Below, one piece after another: positions 1-8,375 of a DNA stretch of 45,386 bases (its first letter is position 1; each line of letters opens with the position of its first letter). The stretch is from Methanomicrobiales archaeon. Lineage in GTDB: Archaea > Halobacteriota > Methanomicrobia > Methanomicrobiales > Methanospirillaceae. The position numbers and the translations under genes were made by a program. The notes beneath the pieces were generated by a model. The model saw only the letters and a list, made by a program, of their open reading frames with translations. It did not search any database and was not told the DNA's origin. Where the stretch lies: positions 1-45,386 of the forward strand of contig JAAEET010000007.1 of the NCBI GenBank assembly GCA_013415565.1, read 5' to 3'.

Positions 1-117
1 CCCGGGGAGTATCCCCCGAAGTCGAAGGGGTCGATGGAACCCGGGGAGTATCCGCGGAACTCGAAGGGGTCGATGGTTCCCGATGCAGAGCCGCCGTTGT
101 CAAAAGGGTTGATGGAA
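1..117. repeat. 39-bp tandem repeat (three units visible: 1-39, 40-78, 79-117), coding for about 13-aa repeats on the minus strand
   Basis: Direct alignment: CCCGGGGAGTATCC.CCGAA.TCGAAGGGGTCGATGG.. repeated; third unit diverged. Confidence 0.85.
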
Positions 118-230
118 CCGGTTTTCCCGCCGCCAGTGTCGAAGAGGTCCACCGCCGACGCAGCGGATACCATGAAGAAAAGTACCACAAATGCTCTGGC
201 GAAGAACCATGCATCCGGTATGACTGTCAT
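1..230 (-). CDS. Exported repeat protein, 3' end truncated by window edge (MTVIPDAWFFARAFVVLFFMVSAASAVDLFDTGGGKTGSINPFDNGGSASGTIDPFEFRGYSPGSIDPFDFGGYSPG...)
   Basis: Manual reverse-complement translation from ATG at 230 with GGTG upstream; hydrophobic signal sequence with AxA-type site (SAASA|VD), then 13-aa repeats; open to the left edge. Confidence 0.7.
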   Translation of the reverse strand, partial: MTVIPDAWFFARAFVVLFFMVSAASAVDLFDTGGGKTGSINPFDNGGSASGTIDPFEFRGYSPGSIDPFDFGGYSP

Positions 231-402
231 ACGTTCACCTCGGCGGACCGTCAATCATGCACATTATAAAAATTTTTTGATGAATCAGGTTGGAAGAACA
301 GAGCTGGTGTGTATAGGGAAAACCCAGGATTACTATTAAAAATTCAGAGATTGAGTTAACCGTTTGCTGCATCTAATTCTCCCATGACCGAAAGGATAAA
401 TC

Positions 403-636
403 ATGAAAGACGGGAGTGTACACCTGATACCAGGGGTCCCGACCGTCCCGGCCTGGATCGGGTTATGCCTATTGATCTTGTGGTATCTCCTGGTGAAGTG
501 GCCCGGGGCATGGGGACAGCCCTTGCCGCTGCTCGGGTACATGTTCTGCGGGATGGCCGCCCCGCTCCTGGTTGGTCTTCTCTCCACCATCCTGAACGCG
601 GTGTTCCGGTCCTCACTCCGGAAGATCGGAGGATGA
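403..636 (+). CDS. Small membrane protein, hypothetical (77 aa)
   Basis: ORF with two hydrophobic segments; no family recognised. Confidence 0.45.
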   Translation: MKDGSVHLIPGVPTVPAWIGLCLLILWYLLVKWPGAWGQPLPLLGYMFCGMAAPLLVGLLSTILNAVFRSSLRKIGG

Positions 637-777
637 ATCATACCGCCCCGCCGGTCCATCGCCGTTAGAGCGTGAATATGAAATGCGAAAAAAGAAAAAA
701 AGTAATGATTAACGGCAACGGGATTTTTTCAGTAACCCCTCCTCAATTTTTTCCGGAGATTCATCGTCCATTCTCTC

Positions 778-1731
778 GTGCTCATCTTCTCCAGGGCGGT
801 TATCTCCACCGTGATCAGAGAACATTTTTGTCAGTTGAATAAGTATGATAGCCTGAAAGGAGGAGATTGGACGAGCATCACGGCGTTCATCAGGAAGTAC
901 CCGGTGCTGACCTACGTCGCCCTCGCCTTCATCATCTCATGGGGCGCCCTCATCATCCTGGCCGGGCCCGGCGGATTCCCCGGCACCCCGGAGAGCACCG
1001 TGGGACTGCTGCCGTTCGCGGTCCTCTCGATCGTCGCCGGACCCAGCATCGCAGGTATCCTGGTGACCGGCGTCGTCCATGGGCGGGCCGGCCTGCGTGG
1101 GATGCGATCACGGCTGGAGAGGTGGCGGGTGAGCGCCCGCTGGTACGCCCTTGCACTCCTGACCGCCCCGATCCTGATGACGATCATCCTCCTTGCACTC
1201 TCGCTCGTCTCCCCTGCTTTCCTTCCCGGAATTGTCACGTCCGCAGATACGGCGTCCTTGGTAATGCTCGGTATCTTCATCGCGGTGGCAGCAGGCATCT
1301 TCGAGGAGCTCGGCTGGACCGGGTTTGCCACTCCCGAACTCCGGAAAAAGTACGGTGTCTTTACCACCGGGATCATCGTCGGCGTGGTATGGGCGGCGTG
1401 GCACTTGCTCTTTGCCTACTGGTTCAGCGGAACGGTCTCCGGTCCGCTCTCCCTGGCAAGCTACCTGCTCGATCCGTTCCTTTTCCTGCTGCCGTTCAGG
1501 GTGATTATGGTGTGGGTGTATGATCGCACCGGAAGCCTGCTCGTGGCGGCGCTCATGCATGGAAGTCTCACCGCCAGCGCGAGGATCCTCACTCCCCAGG
1601 CATTCGCCGGGGTACCCCTCATGACCTTCGACCTTGCCTGGACCGCGGTTTTGTGGGTCACCATCGCCATGATCGCCATGGCCGGCCGCGGGCGGTTCCT
1701 GCGACCTGAGCTCCGGGAGTTGAAGACGTGA
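778..1731 (+). CDS. CPBP/CAAX-type intramembrane metalloprotease family protein (start uncertain)
   Basis: Multiple TM segments, EELGWTGFATPELR (EExxxR-like) and WAAWHLLF motifs typical of CPBP family. Confidence 0.85.
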   Translation: MLIFSRAVISTVIREHFCQLNKYDSLKGGDWTSITAFIRKYPVLTYVALAFIISWGALIILAGPGGFPGTPESTVGLLPFAVLSIVAGPSIAGILVTGVVHGRAGLRGMRSRLERWRVSARWYALALLTAPILMTIILLALSLVSPAFLPGIVTSADTASLVMLGIFIAVAAGIFEELGWTGFATPELRKKYGVFTTGIIVGVVWAAWHLLFAYWFSGTVSGPLSLASYLLDPFLFLLPFRVIMVWVYDRTGSLLVAALMHGSLTASARILTPQAFAGVPLMTFDLAWTAVLWVTIAMIAMAGRGRFLRPELRELKT

Positions 1732-1747
1732 CGACGGGAGCACGCGC

Positions 1748-2740
1748 ATGAAGCATCCCGGAACGACCCCGCCCTTCCGGGGACCGCAGGGTGAGCCCGT
1801 GCCGGGCAGCATCGCCGAGATCGCCTACCTCCGTCTCGGCGGATTCGATCAGTGGGTGATGATGCGTGGCGAGAGCCTCGCCAATCCGCCACTGATACAC
1901 CTGCACGGCGGGCCCGGCTTTACCGAGATGCGCCTCTTCCGCCACTCCAATGCGCCGCTCGAGAAGATCTTCACCGTCGTCTCCTGGGACCAGCGCGGCA
2001 CCGCCAAGTCATTCGATCCCACGATCCCCCGGTCCACCATGACGGTCGAGCAGTTCATCACCGATCTCGACGAGCTGGTCGATATCGTATGCAACCGCGT
2101 CGGGCAGGAGAAGGTGGCGATCTTCGGCCACTCCTGGGGTTCTGCGCTCGGCGTGCTGTACGCCGCACGCTTCCCGGAGAAGGTCGCCGCCTATGTCGGC
2201 AGCGGACAGATTGGCGACTGGCAGGCGGGCGAGTCGTTGTCGTATTCCTATGCAATCGCCGAAGCGGAGCGCCAGAATAACCGGAAGGCTCTCGATGAGC
2301 TTCGTGCCATCGGTCCGCCGCCATACAGTGCCGAAAGCCTGTGGACGGAGCGCACCTGGGTTCAGCGCCTCGACGGCCAGTTGAGTATCCGGTCGCTGTG
2401 GGAATTCGGCCGGATCTTTCTCGGCGGGCCGGAATCTTCGGTCTTCGATCTGCCCAACATCGTTCGGGGCTTCAGGTTCTCCCTCGATGCCATGTGGGAT
2501 GAAGTATCGAGACTGAACCTCATCGAGCTCGTCCCCGGGCTGCAGATGCCGGTGTTCTTCTTCCTCGGGCGCAACGATCACTGGGTCCCCGCGGAGGCCA
2601 GCCTGGCCTACTTCGGCGCTTTGGCCGCGCCATCGAAGAGACTCGTCTGGTTCGAGGAATCCGGACACCAGCCGTTCGTGGATGAGCCGGAAAAGTTCAA
2701 TGCAGCGATGGCGGACCTGGTGCGGCCTGCCATGGGGTAG
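1748..2740 (+). CDS. Alpha/beta hydrolase, proline iminopeptidase-like
   Basis: HGGPG oxyanion motif, SWDQRGTAKS, GHSWGSALG nucleophile elbow, C-terminal ESGHQPF. Confidence 0.85.
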   Translation: MKHPGTTPPFRGPQGEPVPGSIAEIAYLRLGGFDQWVMMRGESLANPPLIHLHGGPGFTEMRLFRHSNAPLEKIFTVVSWDQRGTAKSFDPTIPRSTMTVEQFITDLDELVDIVCNRVGQEKVAIFGHSWGSALGVLYAARFPEKVAAYVGSGQIGDWQAGESLSYSYAIAEAERQNNRKALDELRAIGPPPYSAESLWTERTWVQRLDGQLSIRSLWEFGRIFLGGPESSVFDLPNIVRGFRFSLDAMWDEVSRLNLIELVPGLQMPVFFFLGRNDHWVPAEASLAYFGALAAPSKRLVWFEESGHQPFVDEPEKFNAAMADLVRPAMG

Positions 2741-3019
2741 TGACGGCCGGACGCCGGATGGAACTCGATACAATGAGCATCAAAACCCCCTGATTCTTTT
2801 CTTATCAATTCCTCCGTTATCCCGGAAAAGGGGGGGCAAAACCTCCCTCTATGTAGCAGATCCAACATTTTCGTGCATCGGGTATCCGGACGTGGAGAGC
2901 CGTATTCACGATGAATGCCGGAAATAAACAGTGCTTTCAAAACGGAAGAAGAGGTAACGGGAGTGTTCCCGTCATGAGTGGTCGTGCGGCGGAAGGTGTG
3001 AGGTGAGGGAACGACAGGG

Positions 3020-3358
3020 TTACCTCCCGCACGCGAACTCGATGCCGCGGTTGATACAGGCGATCGCCTCGTTCTCCCGTCCCAGTCTCTTCAGGGTCAG
3101 CCCTTTGTTGAACCAGGCCTCTGATGATTCGGGATCGATCTTCAGCGCTGCGTCATAGCACTGGAGTGCCTCCTCGCACTTTCCGAGGTAGTCAAGGAAG
3201 TTGGCCTTCTCGTTCCAGGCCCCGGCATGCTCCGGGTGGGCTGCAATAGCCCGGTCGAAGTACTCGATGATCTTCTCCGGGTGTTCCTTGTGCTGCGAGT
3301 CTACCGCAAGGCGGTAGTAGTAATCTGCTTCATGGGGGATTTTTCCTACTTTCTTCAT
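3020..3358 (-). CDS. Small TPR protein (paralog 1)
   Basis: TPR consensus (AWNEKANFLDYLGKCEEALQCYDAALKIDPESSEAWFNKG); GGAGGAAT SD upstream of ATG. Confidence 0.85.
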   Translation of the reverse strand: MKKVGKIPHEADYYYRLAVDSQHKEHPEKIIEYFDRAIAAHPEHAGAWNEKANFLDYLGKCEEALQCYDAALKIDPESSEAWFNKGLTLKRLGRENEAIACINRGIEFACGR

Positions 3359-3379
3359 ACTCGATTCCTCCTTTCCAGA

Positions 3380-3718
3380 TTATCCGATTGCAAGTTCGAT
3401 ACCGCGGTTGATACAGGAAACCGCATCCTCATCCCTGCCCATCTTTTTGAGGGTCAGTCCCTTGTTGAACCAGGCTTCGGCGGCATTCGGATCGATCGTG
3501 AGCGCCCGGTCATAGCATACCAGCGCCATATCCAGCTCGCCCATCTGGTCCAGGAAATTCGCCTTCTCGTTCCAGGCACTTGCATATGCCGGTTCCATGG
3601 CAATGGCCCGGTCAAAGTATTCAAGTACGCTCTGTGGATTCTCCCCGGCTTCCGCATCCAGCGCGAGCCGGAAGAAATACTGGGCATCCGGTGAGATGCT
3701 CATGATTTTTTTCTGCAT
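3380..3718 (-). CDS. Small TPR protein (paralog 2)
   Basis: TPR repeats; closely similar to 3020..3358, including C-terminal CINRGIE motif. Confidence 0.85.
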   Translation of the reverse strand: MQKKIMSISPDAQYFFRLALDAEAGENPQSVLEYFDRAIAMEPAYASAWNEKANFLDQMGELDMALVCYDRALTIDPNAAEAWFNKGLTLKKMGRDEDAVSCINRGIELAIG

Positions 3719-3826
3719 ATTCTGATTCTCCCCTGCCAGGGTGTCCGTTCCGGTTTTTCCCCGACAAAATGAAATAATTGATGTCTTTAAATATATTTTT
3801 GCAATATATTAGCGCGGATATAAATT

Positions 3827-3880
3827 GCATGGCGCTGATGCAGGTAGCATCGATTCCCCAAGTGCATGGCACTGATGCAG
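3827..3880. repeat. Two 17-bp direct repeats GCATGGC(G/A)CTGATGCAG (3827-3843 and 3864-3880), candidate operator
   Basis: 16/17 identical copies, 37 bp apart, upstream of TPR paralog 2; related elements near 8269-8285 and 4385-4392. Confidence 0.6.
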
Positions 3881-4445
3881 TGCAGGATAGAAAAAAAAGC
3901 ACGATTTAATAATGAGAATACATGAACAATAGACAAATGTCAAACACCGTCCCCATCAAGATAGTCTGCAGGAGAAACCGGGAAGGGGAGTGAAACAAGG
4001 AATCCGCGAATTGCCCGGCAGTTATGGTAGCATCTGGCGACCCTCCCGTGGCGAACCGGACCCGGGAATTTTCCGGACGCCCCGCAGCCCGGAATGCAGC
4101 TGACAGGAAAACCGGGCTTGAGCAGCAGTCAGGAGAAGTGTTTGGTGGCGGCGTGGCGGAACCCCACCACGAAGTTACATTGCAGAGGCTTCGGCCAGAA
4201 ATCCGGACATTAGCAGAACCATGCTCGGGGCGCATCGGGCTCTCCGGCGGGAAAAGGAAAAAAGGAGGAGAACATCCGAGAAACGAGAGAGCGTTTCCAG
4301 CCGCCGTCCAGACGGAGATTTCCTGATATGAAGGAGTAATCCTTCGACGGTCTTCCGACGTATCGATCGAATACCTTCACTGTCGCATGGCAAAAACATA
4401 AAAAGCCTGAAAATAGAGTCAACTTAACCTGAAAAGGTGTGAATT

Positions 4446-6515
4446 ATGCAGATGAAATACGTTCAGACAACATGTCCCTACTGCGGAACAGGTTGTACGT
4501 TCAACCTTGTTGTTGAAAACAACAAGGTAACGGGCGTCGCCCCCTACCAGCGTTCCCCGGTAAACCAGGGAAAGGTCTGCCCGAAAGGGACCTATGCCCA
4601 TGAGTTTATCAATCACCCGGATCGCCTGACGAAGCCCCTCATCAAGAAGGACGGCAAGTTTGTTGAAGCAAGCTGGGACGAGGCCTACGATCTGATCGCC
4701 AAGAAGTTCAAGCAATACAAGCCCGACGAGTGCGCCTGTCTCTCTTCTGCCAGAGTCTCCAACGAGGAGAACTACGCCATGATGAAGTTCGCCCGCGGCG
4801 TTCTCAAAACCCGGCATATCGACCACTGCGCACGGCTCTGCCACGCGTCCACGGTCGCCGGGCTCGCGTCAACCTTCGGCTCGGGTGCCATGACCAACTC
4901 CATCCTGGACATCGCGGAGTCGAAGTGCTGTTTCATCATCGGGAGCAACACCTTCGAGCAGCACCCGCTGATCGGCCGAAAAGTGATGCAGGCCAAGGCA
5001 AAAGGCGCGAAGATCATCTACGCCGACCCGCGGTTCACCCCCACGGGGAAGCAGGCCGACCTGTACATGCAATTCCGGTCAGGATCGGATGTCGCCATCT
5101 TCAACGGCCTGATGCAGGAAATCCTTAAGAACGGCTGGGAGGACAAGGAGTTCATCCAGAAGCGGTGTAAGGACTTCGACAAGCTGAAAGAAGAGGTCAT
5201 GAAGCCGGATTACGCGCTTGACAATGTCTCGAAGATCTCCGGAATACCGGCTGCCCAGCTCAAGACCGCTGCCGAGTGGATTGCAAAGGCCGACTCAGCC
5301 TGCATCCTCTACTCGATGGGAATCACCCAGCACACCACCGGTGTGGACAACGTCAGGTCCGTGGCCAACATCCAGATGCTGACCGGGAATCTCGGTAAGC
5401 CGGGCGCCGGTGTGAATGCACTGCGTGGCCAGAACAACGTGCAGGGCGCCTGCGACATGGGTGCGCTGCCGGTGGTCTTCACGGGATACCAGAAGGTCAT
5501 CGACGAGGCGGCCCACAAGAAATTCGCCGACGCCTGGGGATTCCCTGACGGCATCTGCGCCCCCCAGAACGGGTACGAAGTCACGGTCATGATGGATGTC
5601 CTCGCCGACAAGCCCGGCGAGCTCAAGTGCATGTACATCATGGGCGAGAACCCGATGATCTCGGACCCGGACCTCAACCACGTCGCGAAGGCCATGAAGA
5701 ACCTCGAGTTCCTGGTGGTTCAGGATATCTTCCTGACCGAGACCGCCGAGCTGGCTGACGTAGTGCTCCCCGCATGCTGCTATGCCGAGAAAGTCGGTAC
5801 CCAGACCAGCACCGAGCGCCGTGTCCAGATGTGGAGAAAGGCCCAGGAGGCCCCCGGACAGGCAAAGCTCGACTGGGTGATCATGAAGGAGATCGCCACG
5901 AAGATGGGCTACGGGAAGCAGTTCGCCTGGAACAGCGCCGAAGATATCTTCAGCGAGATTGCCAAAGTGACCCCGTCCTATGCCGGGATGAACTACCAGC
6001 GGCTGAACAAGCCCGAGGCGCTGCACTGGCCCTGCCCGGCTGCGGACCACCCGGGAACTCCGATCCTGCACCGGGAGAAGTTCGCCCACCCCGACGGCAT
6101 GGGTGTCATGTTTGCCGTTCCCTACAAGCCCCCGGCAGAAGTTCCTGACGCGGAATACCCGTTCGTCCTGACCACCGGCCGCTGCCTCTGGCACTGGCAC
6201 ACCGGCACCATGACCCGCAGGTCCAAGGATCTTGCCGCGGAAGAACCGACCGGGTGGATCGAGATCAATCCCGACGATGCGAAACAGCTCGGCATTAAGG
6301 ACAAGGAAATGGTCCGGGCAATTACCCGGCGCGGGCAGGTGGATGTTCCGGCACGGGTAACTCCGGACATCATGAAGGGAGTCATGTTCATGCCGTTCCA
6401 CTTCAAGGAATGTGCGGCCAACGTGCTCACCAACAATGCCCTCGATCCCATCGCCAAGATCCCGGAGTACAAGGCCTGTGCTGTGAAAGTGCAGAAGATT
6501 GCGGAGGGGAAGTAA
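4446..6515 (+). CDS. fdhA: Formate dehydrogenase alpha subunit (molybdopterin oxidoreductase, F420-dependent type)
   Basis: CPYCGTGC 4Fe-4S motif; molybdopterin signatures; DHCARLCHAS active-site region with Cys rather than Sec; followed by fdhB. Confidence 0.95.
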   Translation: MQMKYVQTTCPYCGTGCTFNLVVENNKVTGVAPYQRSPVNQGKVCPKGTYAHEFINHPDRLTKPLIKKDGKFVEASWDEAYDLIAKKFKQYKPDECACLSSARVSNEENYAMMKFARGVLKTRHIDHCARLCHASTVAGLASTFGSGAMTNSILDIAESKCCFIIGSNTFEQHPLIGRKVMQAKAKGAKIIYADPRFTPTGKQADLYMQFRSGSDVAIFNGLMQEILKNGWEDKEFIQKRCKDFDKLKEEVMKPDYALDNVSKISGIPAAQLKTAAEWIAKADSACILYSMGITQHTTGVDNVRSVANIQMLTGNLGKPGAGVNALRGQNNVQGACDMGALPVVFTGYQKVIDEAAHKKFADAWGFPDGICAPQNGYEVTVMMDVLADKPGELKCMYIMGENPMISDPDLNHVAKAMKNLEFLVVQDIFLTETAELADVVLPACCYAEKVGTQTSTERRVQMWRKAQEAPGQAKLDWVIMKEIATKMGYGKQFAWNSAEDIFSEIAKVTPSYAGMNYQRLNKPEALHWPCPAADHPGTPILHREKFAHPDGMGVMFAVPYKPPAEVPDAEYPFVLTTGRCLWHWHTGTMTRRSKDLAAEEPTGWIEINPDDAKQLGIKDKEMVRAITRRGQVDVPARVTPDIMKGVMFMPFHFKECAANVLTNNALDPIAKIPEYKACAVKVQKIAEGK

Positions 6516-6516
6516 T

Positions 6517-7689
6517 ATGGGACTCTTTTCATCCAAACCGGAGATGAAGAAAGGCGATATGGTCTACGCATGGACAAACGACCAGGATATCGCCAAGAAA
6601 GCTGAATGCGGCGGTGCGGTCACCACGCTCCTCAAGTATGCTCTCGAGAACAAGATGGTGGATGCCGTACTCGTCATAAAGAGGGGACAGGACATCTACG
6701 ATGCAGTCCCCACACTGGTGACCGATCCGAAGGACCTCAAGGATACGGCAGGATCCCTCCACTGTGGAACCGTGCTTCTCGCCAACGTGGTGAAGAAGCG
6801 GTTCAACGGTGCAAAGACCATGAAGATCGGAATGACCGTCAAGGGCTGCGATCTCATGGCGCTCCAGGAGCTCGCCAAGCGAAAGGAAGTCAATCTGGAC
6901 AATCTCCTCCTCATCGGTGTCAACTGCGGTGGGACGGTCAGCCCCATCATGGCCCGGTACATGATCACCGAGAAGTACGGCGTGAATCCCGATTCCGTCC
7001 ACAAAGAGGAGATCGACAAGGGACAGTTCATCATCGAGTACGAAGGCGGCCACAAGGGCATCTCCATCGATGAACTCGAAGAGGAAGGATTCGGGCGGAG
7101 AACCAACTGCCGCCGCTGCCTCTACAAGGTTCCCCGGCAGGCTGACCTGGCCTGTGGAAACTGGGGCGTCATCGGTGAGAAAGCCGGCAAGGCGACCTTT
7201 GTTGAAGTCTGCAGCGACAAGGGGGCAGACCTCCTGTCGAAAGCGGTAAAGGGTGGAGCACTCGCCACCGAGGCACCGATTCCGAAGGGAATTGAGATCC
7301 GCGGGAAGGTCGAGGGCGCCATGCTGAAGCTCGGCGAGAAGTGGCGGAAGAAGGATTTCGCACGGCTGGGCAAAGACCCCTGGACCATGATCAACAAAGA
7401 GACTTCGCGGTGCATCAAGTGCTACTCATGCATCGAGAACTGCCCGGTCTGCTTCCCGGTTGCGGAATCACTCAAGAAGTCCTATATGATCGAACCTGGC
7501 CAGGTGCCGCCGAACCCGATGTTCCACCTCCGCAGGTTTGCCCACATCTCTGACTCCTGTGTCAACTGCGGTCAGTGTGAGGAGCTGTGCGCGATGGACA
7601 TCCCGCTCGCCTTGTTCTCTCATGCGATCAGGGCCGAATCCGATGTATCATTCGAGCCGAAGCTGGGCAAGCCTGCCTACTCAAACTAA
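6517..7689 (+). CDS. fdhB: Formate dehydrogenase beta subunit (F420-dependent, FrhB-like)
   Basis: Coenzyme F420 hydrogenase/dehydrogenase beta signature, two 4Fe-4S motifs (CIKCYSCIENCP, CVNCGQCEELCAMDIP); ATG 1 nt after the fdhA stop. Confidence 0.95.
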   Translation: MGLFSSKPEMKKGDMVYAWTNDQDIAKKAECGGAVTTLLKYALENKMVDAVLVIKRGQDIYDAVPTLVTDPKDLKDTAGSLHCGTVLLANVVKKRFNGAKTMKIGMTVKGCDLMALQELAKRKEVNLDNLLLIGVNCGGTVSPIMARYMITEKYGVNPDSVHKEEIDKGQFIIEYEGGHKGISIDELEEEGFGRRTNCRRCLYKVPRQADLACGNWGVIGEKAGKATFVEVCSDKGADLLSKAVKGGALATEAPIPKGIEIRGKVEGAMLKLGEKWRKKDFARLGKDPWTMINKETSRCIKCYSCIENCPVCFPVAESLKKSYMIEPGQVPPNPMFHLRRFAHISDSCVNCGQCEELCAMDIPLALFSHAIRAESDVSFEPKLGKPAYSN

Positions 7690-7690
7690 C

Positions 7691-7697
7691 TTTTTTT
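7691..7697 (+). terminator. Oligo-T candidate terminator after fdhB
   Basis: T7 just after the fdhB stop; archaeal oligo-T termination. Confidence 0.4.
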
Positions 7698-7776
7698 CCA
7701 GGGTTCCTGAAACGCGGAGAGGACGTGCCGTACGGAAAACATTGTGACATAAGGCCCGGCCCGGTACCCTGCAGCG

Positions 7777-8214
7777 CTATCTGCCCAGTGCAAGATCGAT
7801 CCCGTGGTTGATGCAGGCATAGGCCTCGGATTCGCGGCCGATGCGTCTCAAAACAAGTCCCTTGTTATACCAGCTTTCTGCATCGTAGGGGTCGAGCTTC
7901 AACGCCTCGTCATAGCAGGCAAGCGCATCGGCATACCTTCCGAGTTCATCGAGGCAGTTTCCTTTCTCATGCCAGGCACCCGCGAAATGAGGATCGGTTG
8001 AGAGTGCCCGGTCAATACAGTCAAGGGCATGCAGGTGATCACCTGCATGCATCGCTTGATGCGCCATCCGGAAAAAATAGTCAGCGTTGTGTGAGATTGT
8101 AACGACCGTTTTTTTTTTCCCGTATTGGCTATAATATTCGTAAGATTTCCCCCGTTCAGTGCCATGGGGTTTCTCCCACGGCAGAGAAACGTGATAGGTG
8201 CATTTAAATAACAT
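7777..8214 (-). CDS. Small TPR protein (paralog 3); 5' end ambiguous (possible frameshift at A10 tract)
   Basis: ADYFFRMA...AWHEKGNCLDELGRYADALACYDEALKLDPYDAESWYNKG...CINHGIDLALGR aligns with the two other TPR genes; no start codon at the homologous position in frame. Confidence 0.7.
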   Translation of the reverse strand: MLFKCTYHVSLPWEKPHGTERGKSYEYYSQYGKKKTVVTISHNADYFFRMAHQAMHAGDHLHALDCIDRALSTDPHFAGAWHEKGNCLDELGRYADALACYDEALKLDPYDAESWYNKGLVLRRIGRESEAYACINHGIDLALGR

Positions 8215-8268
8215 TTTGCAATATAATTCTGTTAACATACATTGACGGGCAACGAGTATGCCAGCATT

Positions 8269-8285
8269 GCATGGCACAAATGCAC
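8269..8285. promoter_or_regulatory. Candidate operator GCATGGCACAAATGCAC between divergent TPR paralog 3 and PAS regulator, followed by inverted CCATGC at 8288-8293
   Basis: Matches the 3827/3864 repeats at GCATGGCAC..ATGCA. Confidence 0.45.
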
Positions 8286-8375
8286 GACCATGCCTAAACG
8301 GCCCGATTGCAGCCCGATTCTGGCGCATCAACCTGACTGCAAAAGTTTTTAGGTCTCCATCCAGAGTTTATTCCA

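Noticed and set aside
4800-4850. Selenocysteine in FdhA
   Set aside because: The active-site region reads DHCARLCHAS with TGC codons; no in-frame TGA, so no recoding needed.
5295-6536. 413-aa minus-strand ORF opposite fdhA
   Set aside because: Antisense shadow of a highly conserved gene in GC-rich DNA; no recognisable family.
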